Shown: one piece after another, positions 15,999-24,071 of the stretch | Layout of the letters: every line of letters begins with the position of its first letter | Numbering within the stretch: position 1 is the first letter of the stretch | Assembly: GCA_002494135.1 (NCBI GenBank) | Contig: DLBG01000036.1 | Span: 1-29,717 of the forward strand | Source of the DNA: Lachnospiraceae bacterium UBA7027 | GTDB taxonomy: Bacteria > Bacillota > Clostridia > Lachnospirales > Lachnospiraceae | Direction: 5' to 3' | Length of the DNA: 29,717 nucleotides | The notes under the pieces: generated by a model | Database searches by the model: none | What the model saw: only the letters and a program-made list of their open reading frames with translations | What the model was told of the DNA's origin: nothing | Translations under genes and position numbers: made by a program

Positions 15999-17220
15999 TG
16001 ATGAAATTGTGATAAGAGAGGGAATCCGCGAATCTTTCCCGTGGGACGAAACCCCGTACGAACTGGTCGGCGAGGCGCCGGACGGAGAGATGGCGATTCC
16101 GATGATCCGCGATACCAATCCGGACATTGTAATTACGGATATTAAAATGCCCTTTATGGACGGACTCGAATTATGCAGGGTTTTAAAGACCCAGATGCCG
16201 TGGATCGGCATCATTGTTTTAAGCGGATACGACGAGTTCGAATATGCGCGTCAGTGTATTCAGTTAGGTGTCAGGGAATACCTTTTAAAACCGATCGGTT
16301 CCTCGGATTTAAAAGAGGCGCTGGATAAAATCGGGAAACAGATTACCGAGGAGCGGAAATCTTTGGAACATGCCTCCAGTCTGCGTGCCCGCATGGGAAA
16401 TGACGGAAAGTTTTTAAAGGAAAAACTCATCGGATCTTTGTTTTCGGATGAGGCGGCCCCGGAAGATGCCGTCAACGTTTTAAAACAGCTTTCCGCTATG
16501 GGCTGTCCCGTACCGGCACCGTATTACGTTGTCATCGATGCAGCCTTCGAGCCCACGGCAACCGGTCAGGAGGCAACCTATATTCTTACGGAATCCGCAA
16601 ATGGAATGGTGAATCCGTCTCCCGGAAGAGTCGGCACAAGATTTCTTGTTCTGGGTGATACGATGGAGGATACGGAAGAGAAAGCATATTCCATGGCAAC
16701 ATCCCTGGTACAGGAACTGCAGCGGGTGGGATGCGGCGAAATCCGGATCGGAATCGGAGAGATTGTAGACAAACCGGAACAGATTATAAACAGTTTTAAA
16801 ACCGCAAGACACATCCGTCATCTGCTTGTGGAACGAAAAGAGGAAGGAGCACTGATTCTCGGTGTTCGCGAAATGGGCGGCGTGACAGACGATATGCCTT
16901 CCGTAATCAATGAAGCGATATTATACATGTCGCGGAATTTTACCAATCCGAATCTGATGCTTCCCGATGTGGCAGGTGTCGTAAACATGAGTAAAAGCCG
17001 TTTCTCGGCCGTTTTCTCCCAATGTACGGGACAGACGTTTACGGAGTATTTAATCCATCTGCGCTTAAACAAAGCAAAGGAACTCTTGAAGAGTACCAAT
17101 TATAAAAACTCGCAGATTGCACAGGAAATCGGCTACAACGATTCGCATTATTTCAGTTACATTTTTAAGAAAAACACGGGAATGACCCCGTCGGAATATC
17201 GAATACAATATCAAAATTAA
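15979..17220 (+). CDS. YesN-type response regulator with AraC-family DNA-binding domain
   Basis: A 413-residue cytoplasmic regulator, partner of the preceding kinase. The receiver domain (1-~125) has the acidic pair Asp7/Asp8, phospho-acceptor Asp54 in VITDIKMP and YLLKPI. A variable middle region (~130-300) follows. The C-terminal ~100 residues carry two helix-turn-helix units: LPDVAGVVNMSKSRFSAVFSQ, and SQIAQEIGYNDSHYFSYIFKK with GMTPSEYR. An in-frame TTG at 15973 exists, but the ATG at 15979 is preceded by AAGAGGAGA at good spacing and starts exactly at the receiver strand. The likely target is the promoter just downstream of its own gene. Confidence 0.94.
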   Translation: MKVFLVDDEIVIREGIRESFPWDETPYELVGEAPDGEMAIPMIRDTNPDIVITDIKMPFMDGLELCRVLKTQMPWIGIIVLSGYDEFEYARQCIQLGVREYLLKPIGSSDLKEALDKIGKQITEERKSLEHASSLRARMGNDGKFLKEKLIGSLFSDEAAPEDAVNVLKQLSAMGCPVPAPYYVVIDAAFEPTATGQEATYILTESANGMVNPSPGRVGTRFLVLGDTMEDTEEKAYSMATSLVQELQRVGCGEIRIGIGEIVDKPEQIINSFKTARHIRHLLVERKEEGALILGVREMGGVTDDMPSVINEAILYMSRNFTNPNLMLPDVAGVVNMSKSRFSAVFSQCTGQTFTEYLIHLRLNKAKELLKSTNYKNSQIAQEIGYNDSHYFSYIFKKNTGMTPSEYRIQYQN

Positions 17221-17261
17221 CCGAGGTGAGATAATTTTTAACCGTTTGTCAAAACGGAGTA

Positions 17262-17275
17262 AGAATACGATATCA
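17262..17275 (+). promoter_or_regulatory. Weak catabolite-responsive (cre-like) element
   Basis: AGAATACGATATCA matches the Gram-positive CcpA consensus TGWAANCGNTNWCA at all but two positions. It lies about 80 bases upstream of the binding-protein -10. Glucose control of a pentose transporter would make sense, but a match of this quality can arise by chance. Confidence 0.3.
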
Positions 17276-17324
17276 TTTTCTACCAAGACGAAATCATCCT
17301 TGATTTACCTCCAAAGTCCGATGC

Positions 17325-17361
17325 GTTACCATACAGTTACAGGTCGGCAATCGACTATAAT
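17325..17361 (+). promoter_or_regulatory. Transporter promoter with GTTAC direct repeats (candidate response-regulator site)
   Basis: TATAAT (17356-17361) lies 20 bases before the binding-protein ATG. No acceptable -35 exists at 16-18 bases; instead GTTAC occurs twice, at 17325-17329 and 17336-17340, exactly 11 bases (about one helical turn) apart and reaching into the -35 region. AraC-type regulators often bind such direct repeats next to a poor -35. AAAAAGGAGGA (17363-17373) is the ribosome site. Confidence 0.5.
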
Positions 17362-17381
17362 CAAAAAGGAGGAAAAACAAG

Positions 17382-18383
17382 ATGAGAAAAAAGTTAGGCA
17401 GAATGTTACTTGCTGGCGCTCTTGCAATGAGCATGTTATTCACGGCTTGTTCCGGTGGAAACACCAAGACTTCTGAACCCGGAAACACCCCGGCAGTTCA
17501 GGCTTCCGGAACCATTAAGGTAGGTGTTGTAAACAACCCGCCTTCAGAATCCGGTTATCGTGAAGCAAACGTTAAGGATATGGAAGCAGTTTTCTCCCCG
17601 GAGAACGGATATGAACTGAAAACCTTCTATAGCTTAAAGAACGATGAACAGCTTCAGGCAGCTCAGGGATTCATTACAGAAGGTGTTGATTATCTTCTGA
17701 TCTCCGCAGCTGAGACCACCGGTTGGGACGAAGTTTTAAAGAAAGCTCAGGAAGCCGGAATCAAAGTTTATCTCTTCGACCGTATGATCGATGTTGATGA
17801 GAGCCTTTACGAAGCAGCAGTTGTTTCCGATATGGCAGCTGAAGGTGACAAGGCAGTTAACTGGTTACTTGATCAGAACCTTCCCGAATACAATGTTATC
17901 CACATTCAGGGCGCTATGGGTTCCGATGCACAGATCGGACGTACCGGTGCACTTGATGCACAGTTCGCATCCGGAAAGATGAAGAAAGTTGTTCAGCAGA
18001 CCGCTACCTGGGACGAAGCAGAAGCAAAGAAGATCGTAGAAGCTGCTATCAACAGCGGCGAGGATTTCAACGTAATCTACGCTGAGAACGACGGTATGGC
18101 TAAAGGTGCTGTTGCAGCTCTTGACGAAGCAGGTATCACTCACGGCGTTGACGGCAAAGTAATCGTTATGGGATTTGATTGCAACAAGTGGGCATTAAGA
18201 GAACTGCTTGCAGGCAAGTGGAACTATGATGGACAGTGCTCTCCTTTCCAGGCACAGGTTATCAGCGATTTAATTCAGGGTAAGACCACCGCTTCCGGAA
18301 AGAAGATTATCAACGAAGAAAAGGGATTTGATGCAAAGACCATTACCCAGAATGATATCGATACTTACGGTTTAGGTGAATAA
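17382..18383 (+). CDS. CUT2-type sugar ABC transporter substrate-binding lipoprotein
   Basis: A 333-residue lipoprotein with a signal ending in FTAC (Cys23), then a Ser/Gly/Thr/Pro-rich linker and a periplasmic-binding-protein type 1 domain. It begins GTIKVGVVNNPPSESGYREAN and contains LFDRMID, HIQGAMGSDAQIGRTGALDAQF, VIYAENDGMAKGAV, GFDCNKWALRELLAGKWN and the QCSPFQAQVISDLI hinge region. Codon bias resembles that of gdhA, suggesting very high expression. It is the first gene of the transporter unit. A terminator separates it from the ATPase, a usual way to make binding protein in excess. Given the downstream enzymes the ligand is probably a pentose such as L-arabinose, but the sequence does not fix this. 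Confidence 0.92.
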   Translation: MRKKLGRMLLAGALAMSMLFTACSGGNTKTSEPGNTPAVQASGTIKVGVVNNPPSESGYREANVKDMEAVFSPENGYELKTFYSLKNDEQLQAAQGFITEGVDYLLISAAETTGWDEVLKKAQEAGIKVYLFDRMIDVDESLYEAAVVSDMAAEGDKAVNWLLDQNLPEYNVIHIQGAMGSDAQIGRTGALDAQFASGKMKKVVQQTATWDEAEAKKIVEAAINSGEDFNVIYAENDGMAKGAVAALDEAGITHGVDGKVIVMGFDCNKWALRELLAGKWNYDGQCSPFQAQVISDLIQGKTTASGKKIINEEKGFDAKTITQNDIDTYGLGE

Positions 18384-18403
18384 TTACTTATAAAGACCAA
18401 GAT

Positions 18404-18438
18404 AACGTAGCTGGGTGATTCACCCAGCTACGTTTTTT
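18404..18438 (+). terminator. Intra-operon hairpin (partial terminator / 3' stabiliser)
   Basis: A perfect inverted repeat with 15-base arms (18404-18418 and 18420-18434) is followed by a T run to 18438. It lies between the binding-protein and ATPase genes. Partial termination and protection of the upstream mRNA end would raise binding-protein levels over the membrane components. Confidence 0.92.
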
Positions 18439-18462
18439 AAAGGGCACGCAGGAGGAATATCA

Positions 18463-19974
18463 ATGCAGGAACACAGCTTGCTGGAGATGCGACATATCAA
18501 TAAGGTTTTCCCGGGCGTCAAGGCGCTTAGCAATGTGGATTTTACTTTGAGAAAAGGTGAGATTCACGCGCTCATGGGAGAAAACGGTGCCGGAAAATCC
18601 ACTCTGATTAAGGTTCTTACCGGAGTTTATCAAAATGACGGCGGAGAGATTTCCGTGGAAGGAACAAAGATTCATATCCGTTCCCCGCAGGATGCACAGA
18701 ATAACGGCATCAGTACGGTATATCAGGAAATCACGCTCTGTCCCAATTTAACTGTGGCAGAGAATATGTTTATCGGTCGCGAGAAGAGTGCTTTCGTTCT
18801 TCATAAGAATTACGAAAAGAGGGCGGAAGAGTTGTTGCAGGAACTCGGAATTCCCGCAAGAGGAGCCCAGATTCTCGGAAGCTGTTCCCTGGCTGTGCAG
18901 CAGATGGTTGCAATCGCACGTGCGGTGGATATGCAATGTAAAGTTCTTATTCTTGATGAGCCGACTTCTTCCCTGGACGATAAAGAAGTAAACGTTCTTT
19001 TCGGTCTGATGAGGGATTTAAAGGCCCGCGGTGTAGGAATCATTTTCGTTACCCACTTTTTGGAGCAGGTGTATGAGGTATGCGACCGTATTACGGTTCT
19101 TCGAAACGGAGAACTCGTCGGAGAATATTTAACGGAGGAACTTCCCCAGGTCCAGCTGGTTGCCAAAATGATCGGTAAGGATCTGGATGAGCTTTCCGCT
19201 TTCGATGAAGTCGAAGAGAAACATTTTTCCGACGATGACGTATTCTATGAAGCAACCGGACTTTCATCCAGTGATGCCCTGCCGTTTGATTTTAAAATCC
19301 ATAAAGGAGAAGTCAACGGATTCACCGGCCTTCTGGGTTCGGGACGAAGCGAAAGCGTAAGAGCCATTTTCGGTGCCGATAAGGTAAACGGCGGTAACGT
19401 GAAAATCAAAGGCCAGAACGTACATATCACGAAACCGATTGATGCGATGAAACACGGAATCGGATATCTGGCGGAAGACAGAAAGCGCGACGGTATTATT
19501 GCGGATTTAAGCGTTCGCGAGAATATCATTCTGGCACTTCAGGTTATGAAGGGATTCTTCCGGCCGATTTCCCGAAGCGAAGCGGAAGCTTTTGCTGACG
19601 AATATATCAAGGTTTTAAACATTAAGACGGCAAGCCGAGAGACACCGATCGGATCACTAAGCGGCGGTAACCAGCAAAAGGTTATTCTTGCAAGATGGTT
19701 ATTAACGCATCCCGATTATTTAATTCTGGATGAGCCGACGCGAGGAATTGACGTCGGAACCAAACTGGAAATCCAGAAATTGGTATTGAAGCTTGCAGAG
19801 GACGGAGTAAGCGTTACCTTTATTTCTTCCGAAATCGAAGAGATGCTGCGTACCTGCTCCAGACTGATTGTTATGAGAGACCGGCATGTGGTCGGAGAAC
19901 TGACCGGTTCGGATCTGAACCAGACTCAGGTAATGAAAACCATCGCGGGAGGAGAAGCCGTAAATGAAGAGTAA
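18463..19974 (+). CDS. CUT2-type sugar ABC transporter ATP-binding protein (double domain)
   Basis: A 503-residue cytoplasmic ATPase of the MglA/RbsA/YtfR class. N-terminal domain: Walker A GENGAGKST (39-47), Q-loop YQEITLCPNL, signature-like SLAVQQMVAIARA, Walker B VLILDEPTSSLD. C-terminal domain: degenerate Walker A GLLGSGRSE, EDRKRDGI, signature SLSGGNQQKV, Walker B LILDEPTRGIDVG. The frame is open from 18415, but that start lies inside the terminator stem; the ATG at 18463 has CAGGAGGA upstream and matches the family. It overlaps the first permease by 11 bases. Confidence 0.95.
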   Translation: MQEHSLLEMRHINKVFPGVKALSNVDFTLRKGEIHALMGENGAGKSTLIKVLTGVYQNDGGEISVEGTKIHIRSPQDAQNNGISTVYQEITLCPNLTVAENMFIGREKSAFVLHKNYEKRAEELLQELGIPARGAQILGSCSLAVQQMVAIARAVDMQCKVLILDEPTSSLDDKEVNVLFGLMRDLKARGVGIIFVTHFLEQVYEVCDRITVLRNGELVGEYLTEELPQVQLVAKMIGKDLDELSAFDEVEEKHFSDDDVFYEATGLSSSDALPFDFKIHKGEVNGFTGLLGSGRSESVRAIFGADKVNGGNVKIKGQNVHITKPIDAMKHGIGYLAEDRKRDGIIADLSVRENIILALQVMKGFFRPISRSEAEAFADEYIKVLNIKTASRETPIGSLSGGNQQKVILARWLLTHPDYLILDEPTRGIDVGTKLEIQKLVLKLAEDGVSVTFISSEIEEMLRTCSRLIVMRDRHVVGELTGSDLNQTQVMKTIAGGEAVNEE

Positions 19975-21394
19975 AATAAAAAACATCTTTAAAGGCGGTC
20001 TTGGCCAGCTAACCATTCCCCTGATAGCCATCTGCCTTCTGGTAATCTTTAACTTATTACGTGATCCGTCTTTCTTTTCCATCGGAATCACTCACAACAA
20101 CGATGGCAACATCGTTCTTGCAGGAAACTTAATCAGTATTATCAATGCAGCCAGCGAACTTGCGGTTCTGGCAATGGGTATGACCCTCGTTACCGCAGCC
20201 TGCGGAGGACAGGATATTTCCGTCGGCGCGGCAGCAGCCATCGCGGGCAGTGCGTTTGTAAGAGTTTTAAAATCCGGAAACGGAATCAATGCTTTTTCCG
20301 TACTGATTGCATTTCTGATTGCATGTCTGGTTGCCATGATTTTCGGAACCTTTAACGGCACGCTGGTTTCGGTATTTAAAATCCAGCCGATGATCGCCAC
20401 CCTGATTCTGTATACCTGCGGACGATCGATTGCATACTGGATCAACGGCGGAGCATCCGTTACCGTGGACAGTCCGATTATCAAGGGAATCGGCGGTTTT
20501 ATTCCGGGAATTCCCGTTCCCACACCGGTTCTTATCGTAATCGCCGTTGCGATTATCTTTAAACTCGTGTTCCGCTTTACTTCCCTCGAACTGTTTACCC
20601 AGTCGGTAGGTATTAACGGAAGTGCATCCCGGTTAAACGGTATCAACGCAACGTTTATCCGCCTTCTTTCCTTTATCATCCTGGGACTTTGTGTAGCGGT
20701 AGCGGGAATCATCAGTGTCAGCCGTCTGGGACTGATCAACCATGAAACCATTCTGCTCGATGTGGAAATGGACGCCATTCTTGCGGTTGCAATCGGCGGA
20801 AACAATTTAGGCGGCGGCAAGTTTAAACTTGCCGGAAGTATTATCGGTGCCTATGTCATTCACATGCTTACCATTACCCTCTATGCCATGAAGGTTTCTT
20901 CCACGGACGTTAAGGCATACAAGGCAATCGTAATCATTATCCTCGTAGTAATCGGATCGCCGGTAATTAAGAAGGCAATTACGAAACTCAAACATAAACT
21001 GGATTCCCTTTCGGTTCACGGCAAATCTGTCGTAGCGTTGATTGCCGGAATAGCATCCCTTCTGGCGGGCTTCACTTCGACAGCGATTTGCTGGCTTCCC
21101 GTTGTTTTCCCGAGTTTGCTGGTAACGGCAGCCGGAATTGCTCTTGCGGTTTTTTCTCTTAACATGTGCAAGAAGATCAAAGAAGAGCAGAAAGACGGAA
21201 TACCCGATAAAGCGAAAATCGGAAAAATTCTTGCAATTGCTGGACTTGTTACTTCTTTTGCAGCGATTGTCGCGGCATATATTATTACCTCGACGGTTTG
21301 GAAAAAAGCACAGAATGCAATGCCCGGTTCGCTGGATAATGAAAGCGGTTATACGGAAATGATTGACGAAAGGAGCCCGATTGACTATGAATAA
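19964..21394 (+). CDS. CUT2-type sugar ABC permease with unusual C-terminal DUF4190-like membrane extension
   Basis: A 476-residue membrane protein. Residues 1 to about 342 are a standard AraH/RbsC/YtfT permease, with AACGGQDISVGAAAA, NGTLVSVFKIQPMIATL and GGNNLGGGKFKLAGSIIGAYVI. The family usually ends at 320-350 residues. Here about 130 more follow, with hydrophobic segments at about 354-373, 375-399 and 421-443, a Lys-rich loop (CKKIKEEQKDGIPDKAKIGK) and an acidic tail. The extension resembles the paired proteins at 8377 and 8962 (see findings). The frame is uninterrupted and the stop overlaps the next ATG, so the extension is part of the gene. GGGAGGAG precedes the ATG inside the ATPase gene. 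Confidence 0.92.
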   Translation: MKSKIKNIFKGGLGQLTIPLIAICLLVIFNLLRDPSFFSIGITHNNDGNIVLAGNLISIINAASELAVLAMGMTLVTAACGGQDISVGAAAAIAGSAFVRVLKSGNGINAFSVLIAFLIACLVAMIFGTFNGTLVSVFKIQPMIATLILYTCGRSIAYWINGGASVTVDSPIIKGIGGFIPGIPVPTPVLIVIAVAIIFKLVFRFTSLELFTQSVGINGSASRLNGINATFIRLLSFIILGLCVAVAGIISVSRLGLINHETILLDVEMDAILAVAIGGNNLGGGKFKLAGSIIGAYVIHMLTITLYAMKVSSTDVKAYKAIVIIILVVIGSPVIKKAITKLKHKLDSLSVHGKSVVALIAGIASLLAGFTSTAICWLPVVFPSLLVTAAGIALAVFSLNMCKKIKEEQKDGIPDKAKIGKILAIAGLVTSFAAIVAAYIITSTVWKKAQNAMPGSLDNESGYTEMIDERSPIDYE

Positions 21395-22415
21395 AAAGAA
21401 AAATCGCAGGGAGCCTTTAACAGACACTCAGCTTTTAATGACCATCACAATCTGTATTTTCGTAGGTATGTATTTGCTTGCGATGCTGCTTTTCAAGGGC
21501 GGATTCTTACATCCCCAGCAAGTCTTCGATATGTTAAACGATAATGCCCCTCTGATTATCGTATCCTGCGGACTGACGGTCGTAATGATTACCGGCGGTA
21601 TCGATATCAGTGTAGGTGCGGTAACCTCTTTGGTGGTAATGGCCTGCGTACTTTATCTGAACAAAGGCGGAAACATATTTGTTGCGATACTGCTTGCGCT
21701 CGGCATCGGTTTGGCATTCGGTCTGATTCAGGGCTATTTAATCAGCTATCTTGAGATTCAGCCCTTCATTGTAACGCTGGCCGGAATGTTCTTTGCAAGA
21801 GGTATGACCACCATCCTTTCGGTAAATCCCCAGAAGGTTGAACACGAGGCATTCGGAAAACTGAGAGATGCCAAAATCGTAATCCCCTGGCTCGGTTATA
21901 CGGCCAAAAACGGTAATCTGGTTCCGGCACGTATCGAGCTCGGTGTCGTGGTTGCCATTGTTTGTGTCATTGTTATTTTCCTCTTACTGAAGTTCCATAA
22001 ACTCGGCCGCGGCTTCTATGCAATCGGCGGAAACCAGACCAGCGCGTTAATGCTTGGTATCAACGTAAAGAGAACCCGCTTTTTAAGCTATGTAATCTGC
22101 GGGCTTTTAAGCGGTATTTCCGGATTTGTATTTATGATGCATACCGGTGCAGGTAACGCAACAAACGCAGCCGGCATGGAAATGAACGCCATTGCATCCT
22201 CTATCATCGGAGGTACGCTTCTTACCGGCGGTGTCGGTAACGTGGTCGGAACATTCTTCGGAACCCTGACACTTACCACTATCAAGAAAATCGTTGTATC
22301 GAGCGGACTGAACGATCCCTGGTGGCAGTCCATTACGACCGGCGGTATGTTATGTTTCTTCATTCTTCTGCAGAGCGTTGTACTTGCCCGCAGAGCGAAG
22401 AGTAAGAAGGCTTAA
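21387..22415 (+). CDS. CUT2-type sugar ABC permease (second, YjfF-like)
   Basis: A 342-residue multi-pass permease. The conserved core includes CGLTVVMITGGIDISVGAV, GLIQGYLISYLEIQPFIVTLAGMFFARG, YAIGGNQTSALMLGINVKR, GLLSGISGFVFM and GGTLLTGGVGNVVGTFFG. It ends at the usual place, unlike the first permease. A TTG at 21363 is in frame, but the ATG at 21387 has AAAGGAG at 21369-21375 and overlaps the first permease stop by eight bases. Two different permeases with one ATPase is the YtfT/YjfF (galactofuranose/arabinofuranose) layout. Confidence 0.94.
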   Translation: MNKKKNRREPLTDTQLLMTITICIFVGMYLLAMLLFKGGFLHPQQVFDMLNDNAPLIIVSCGLTVVMITGGIDISVGAVTSLVVMACVLYLNKGGNIFVAILLALGIGLAFGLIQGYLISYLEIQPFIVTLAGMFFARGMTTILSVNPQKVEHEAFGKLRDAKIVIPWLGYTAKNGNLVPARIELGVVVAIVCVIVIFLLLKFHKLGRGFYAIGGNQTSALMLGINVKRTRFLSYVICGLLSGISGFVFMMHTGAGNATNAAGMEMNAIASSIIGGTLLTGGVGNVVGTFFGTLTLTTIKKIVVSSGLNDPWWQSITTGGMLCFFILLQSVVLARRAKSKKA

Positions 22416-22447
22416 AACAGTTTATTAAGAAACGAACGGAGGCAGAA

Positions 22448-24034
22448 ATGGGAGCAAAAGAGTGTATCGAAGAAGGAAAAGCATATCTCGGAATCGAATT
22501 CGGCTCAACCAGAATCAAAGGAGTGGTATGTGACGGGGAGGGCAATGTGCTTGCCATGGGCGGCTTCGGCTGGGAAAACAGTTTGAAGGACGGCATCTGG
22601 ACATACTCCGAAAAAGAGATTTTTAACGGTCTGAAAGCCTGCTATGCGGATACCGCAAAGAATATAGAGAATCAATACGGCATTCGTGTAAAAAGATTTG
22701 CCGGCATAGGAATTTCGGCAATGATGCACGGCTATCTTGCTTTCGACGCACAGAATCATCTGCTGGTTCCGTTCCGAACCTGGAGAAATACCATTACCGG
22801 TGAGGCGGCGGAAAAACTGACGAAGGAATTTCAATACAACATCCCCCAGAGATGGAGTATTTCCCATCTGTATCAGGCGATGTTAAACAAAGAAGAGCAT
22901 GTAAAAGACATTGATTTCTTTACGACGCTTGCCGGTTTTGTTCACTGGAAACTGACCGGGCGAAAGGTGCTCGGAGTGGGCGATGCATCCGGCATGTTTC
23001 CGATTGATCCTTCAACCAAAACCTATGATCGGACCATGATGGAGAAATTCGATGCCCTGGCAAAGGAAACGGCTCTTTCAAAGAATCTTGCCGATCTTCT
23101 TCCCGAAGTGCTTTCGGCAGGAGAGGCAGCAGGTGTGTTAACGAAAGAAGGCGCTGCACTTCTGGATGAAAGCGGTGTTCTGGAAGAGGGCATTCCTCTC
23201 TGTCCGCCCGAAGGAGATGCGGGCACCGGTATGGTTGCAACCAATTCCGTAAAGGAAAGAACCGGTAATATTTCCGCGGGCACCAGCGTATTTGCCATGG
23301 TGGTTCTCGAAAAGGAACTTTCCAAAGTGTATCCCGAAATCGATCTCGTGACCACGCCCGACGGCGCACTTGTCGGCATGGTACACTGCAATAACTGCAC
23401 TTCCGAGATTAACAACTGGGTAAAGATTTTCAAAGAATTCTGCGATCTGTACGGAATCAATCCGGATATGAACGATTTATTTACAAAGCTTTATTCGGTA
23501 TCCATCAGCGGCGAACCGAACTGCGGCGGCGTGCTTTTGTATAACTACCTTTCCGGAGAACCCGTAACCGGATTCGAAAAGGGTGCACTTGTACTGGCAA
23601 GAACCGCAAACGATAATTTTACGCTTGCGAATCTGATGCGATCGAATCTGTATTCCGCCATGGCAACCCTGAAGATCGGTCTGGACTTAATGTTAAAGGA
23701 AGAAGGAGTCCGGGTTGAAAAGATGTACGGTCACGGCGGATATTTTAAGACAAAGGGTGTCGGAACCAGGGTTGCGGCTGCTGCCATCAATGCGCCCGTA
23801 TCCGTCATGGAAACGGCCTCCGAAGGCGGTGCCTGGGGCATTGCTCTGCTTGCGGCATACATGGATAAAAAGGGCAGTATGGGATTAAGCGAATATTTGT
23901 CCGATGTTATTTTCAAGGATGCCAAATGTGAAAAATGCGAGCCGGACGCAGAAGATGTGAAAGGCTTTGACGAATACATCGAAAGATACAAAAAAGGACT
24001 TGCCGTAGAACGCTCGGCTGCGGATGTATTATAA
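22448..24034 (+). CDS. FGGY-family carbohydrate kinase, candidate L-ribulokinase
   Basis: A 528-residue cytoplasmic sugar kinase of the actin-like FGGY family. GIEFGSTRIKGVV (15-27) is the phosphate 1 motif, AMMHGYLAFD the sugar-contact region, and Asp257 in PEGDAGTG the likely catalytic base; SAGTSVFAMVV and GHGGYFKTKGVG form the ATP-binding part. It differs from classical AraB, lacking the DAHAG-type motif. Position directly before AraD, with a FucI-like isomerase in the same cluster, points to L-ribulose phosphorylation, comparable with the non-classical ribulokinase (AraK) reported in Clostridium acetobutylicum. L-xylulose or another ketose cannot be excluded. ACGGAGG lies at 22436-22442. 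Confidence 0.85.
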   Translation: MGAKECIEEGKAYLGIEFGSTRIKGVVCDGEGNVLAMGGFGWENSLKDGIWTYSEKEIFNGLKACYADTAKNIENQYGIRVKRFAGIGISAMMHGYLAFDAQNHLLVPFRTWRNTITGEAAEKLTKEFQYNIPQRWSISHLYQAMLNKEEHVKDIDFFTTLAGFVHWKLTGRKVLGVGDASGMFPIDPSTKTYDRTMMEKFDALAKETALSKNLADLLPEVLSAGEAAGVLTKEGAALLDESGVLEEGIPLCPPEGDAGTGMVATNSVKERTGNISAGTSVFAMVVLEKELSKVYPEIDLVTTPDGALVGMVHCNNCTSEINNWVKIFKEFCDLYGINPDMNDLFTKLYSVSISGEPNCGGVLLYNYLSGEPVTGFEKGALVLARTANDNFTLANLMRSNLYSAMATLKIGLDLMLKEEGVRVEKMYGHGGYFKTKGVGTRVAAAAINAPVSVMETASEGGAWGIALLAAYMDKKGSMGLSEYLSDVIFKDAKCEKCEPDAEDVKGFDEYIERYKKGLAVERSAADVL

Positions 24035-24071
24035 TGAATCATAATACTCTTTCGATGATAAGGAGACGGAA

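Noticed and set aside
17242..17257. Short inverted repeat CCGTTT/AAACGG after the response regulator
   Set aside because: The stem is only six bases and AT-rich, with no T run, so it is not a convincing terminator; an operator cannot be argued from one copy.
18415..18462. Upstream extension of the ATPase from 18415
   Set aside because: The start codon lies within the terminator hairpin; CAGGAGGA points to 18463.
20092..21427. Long - strand open frames (242 and 206 codons) opposite the first permease
   Set aside because: Shadows of a GC-biased membrane gene; the + strand frame has clear permease motifs throughout.
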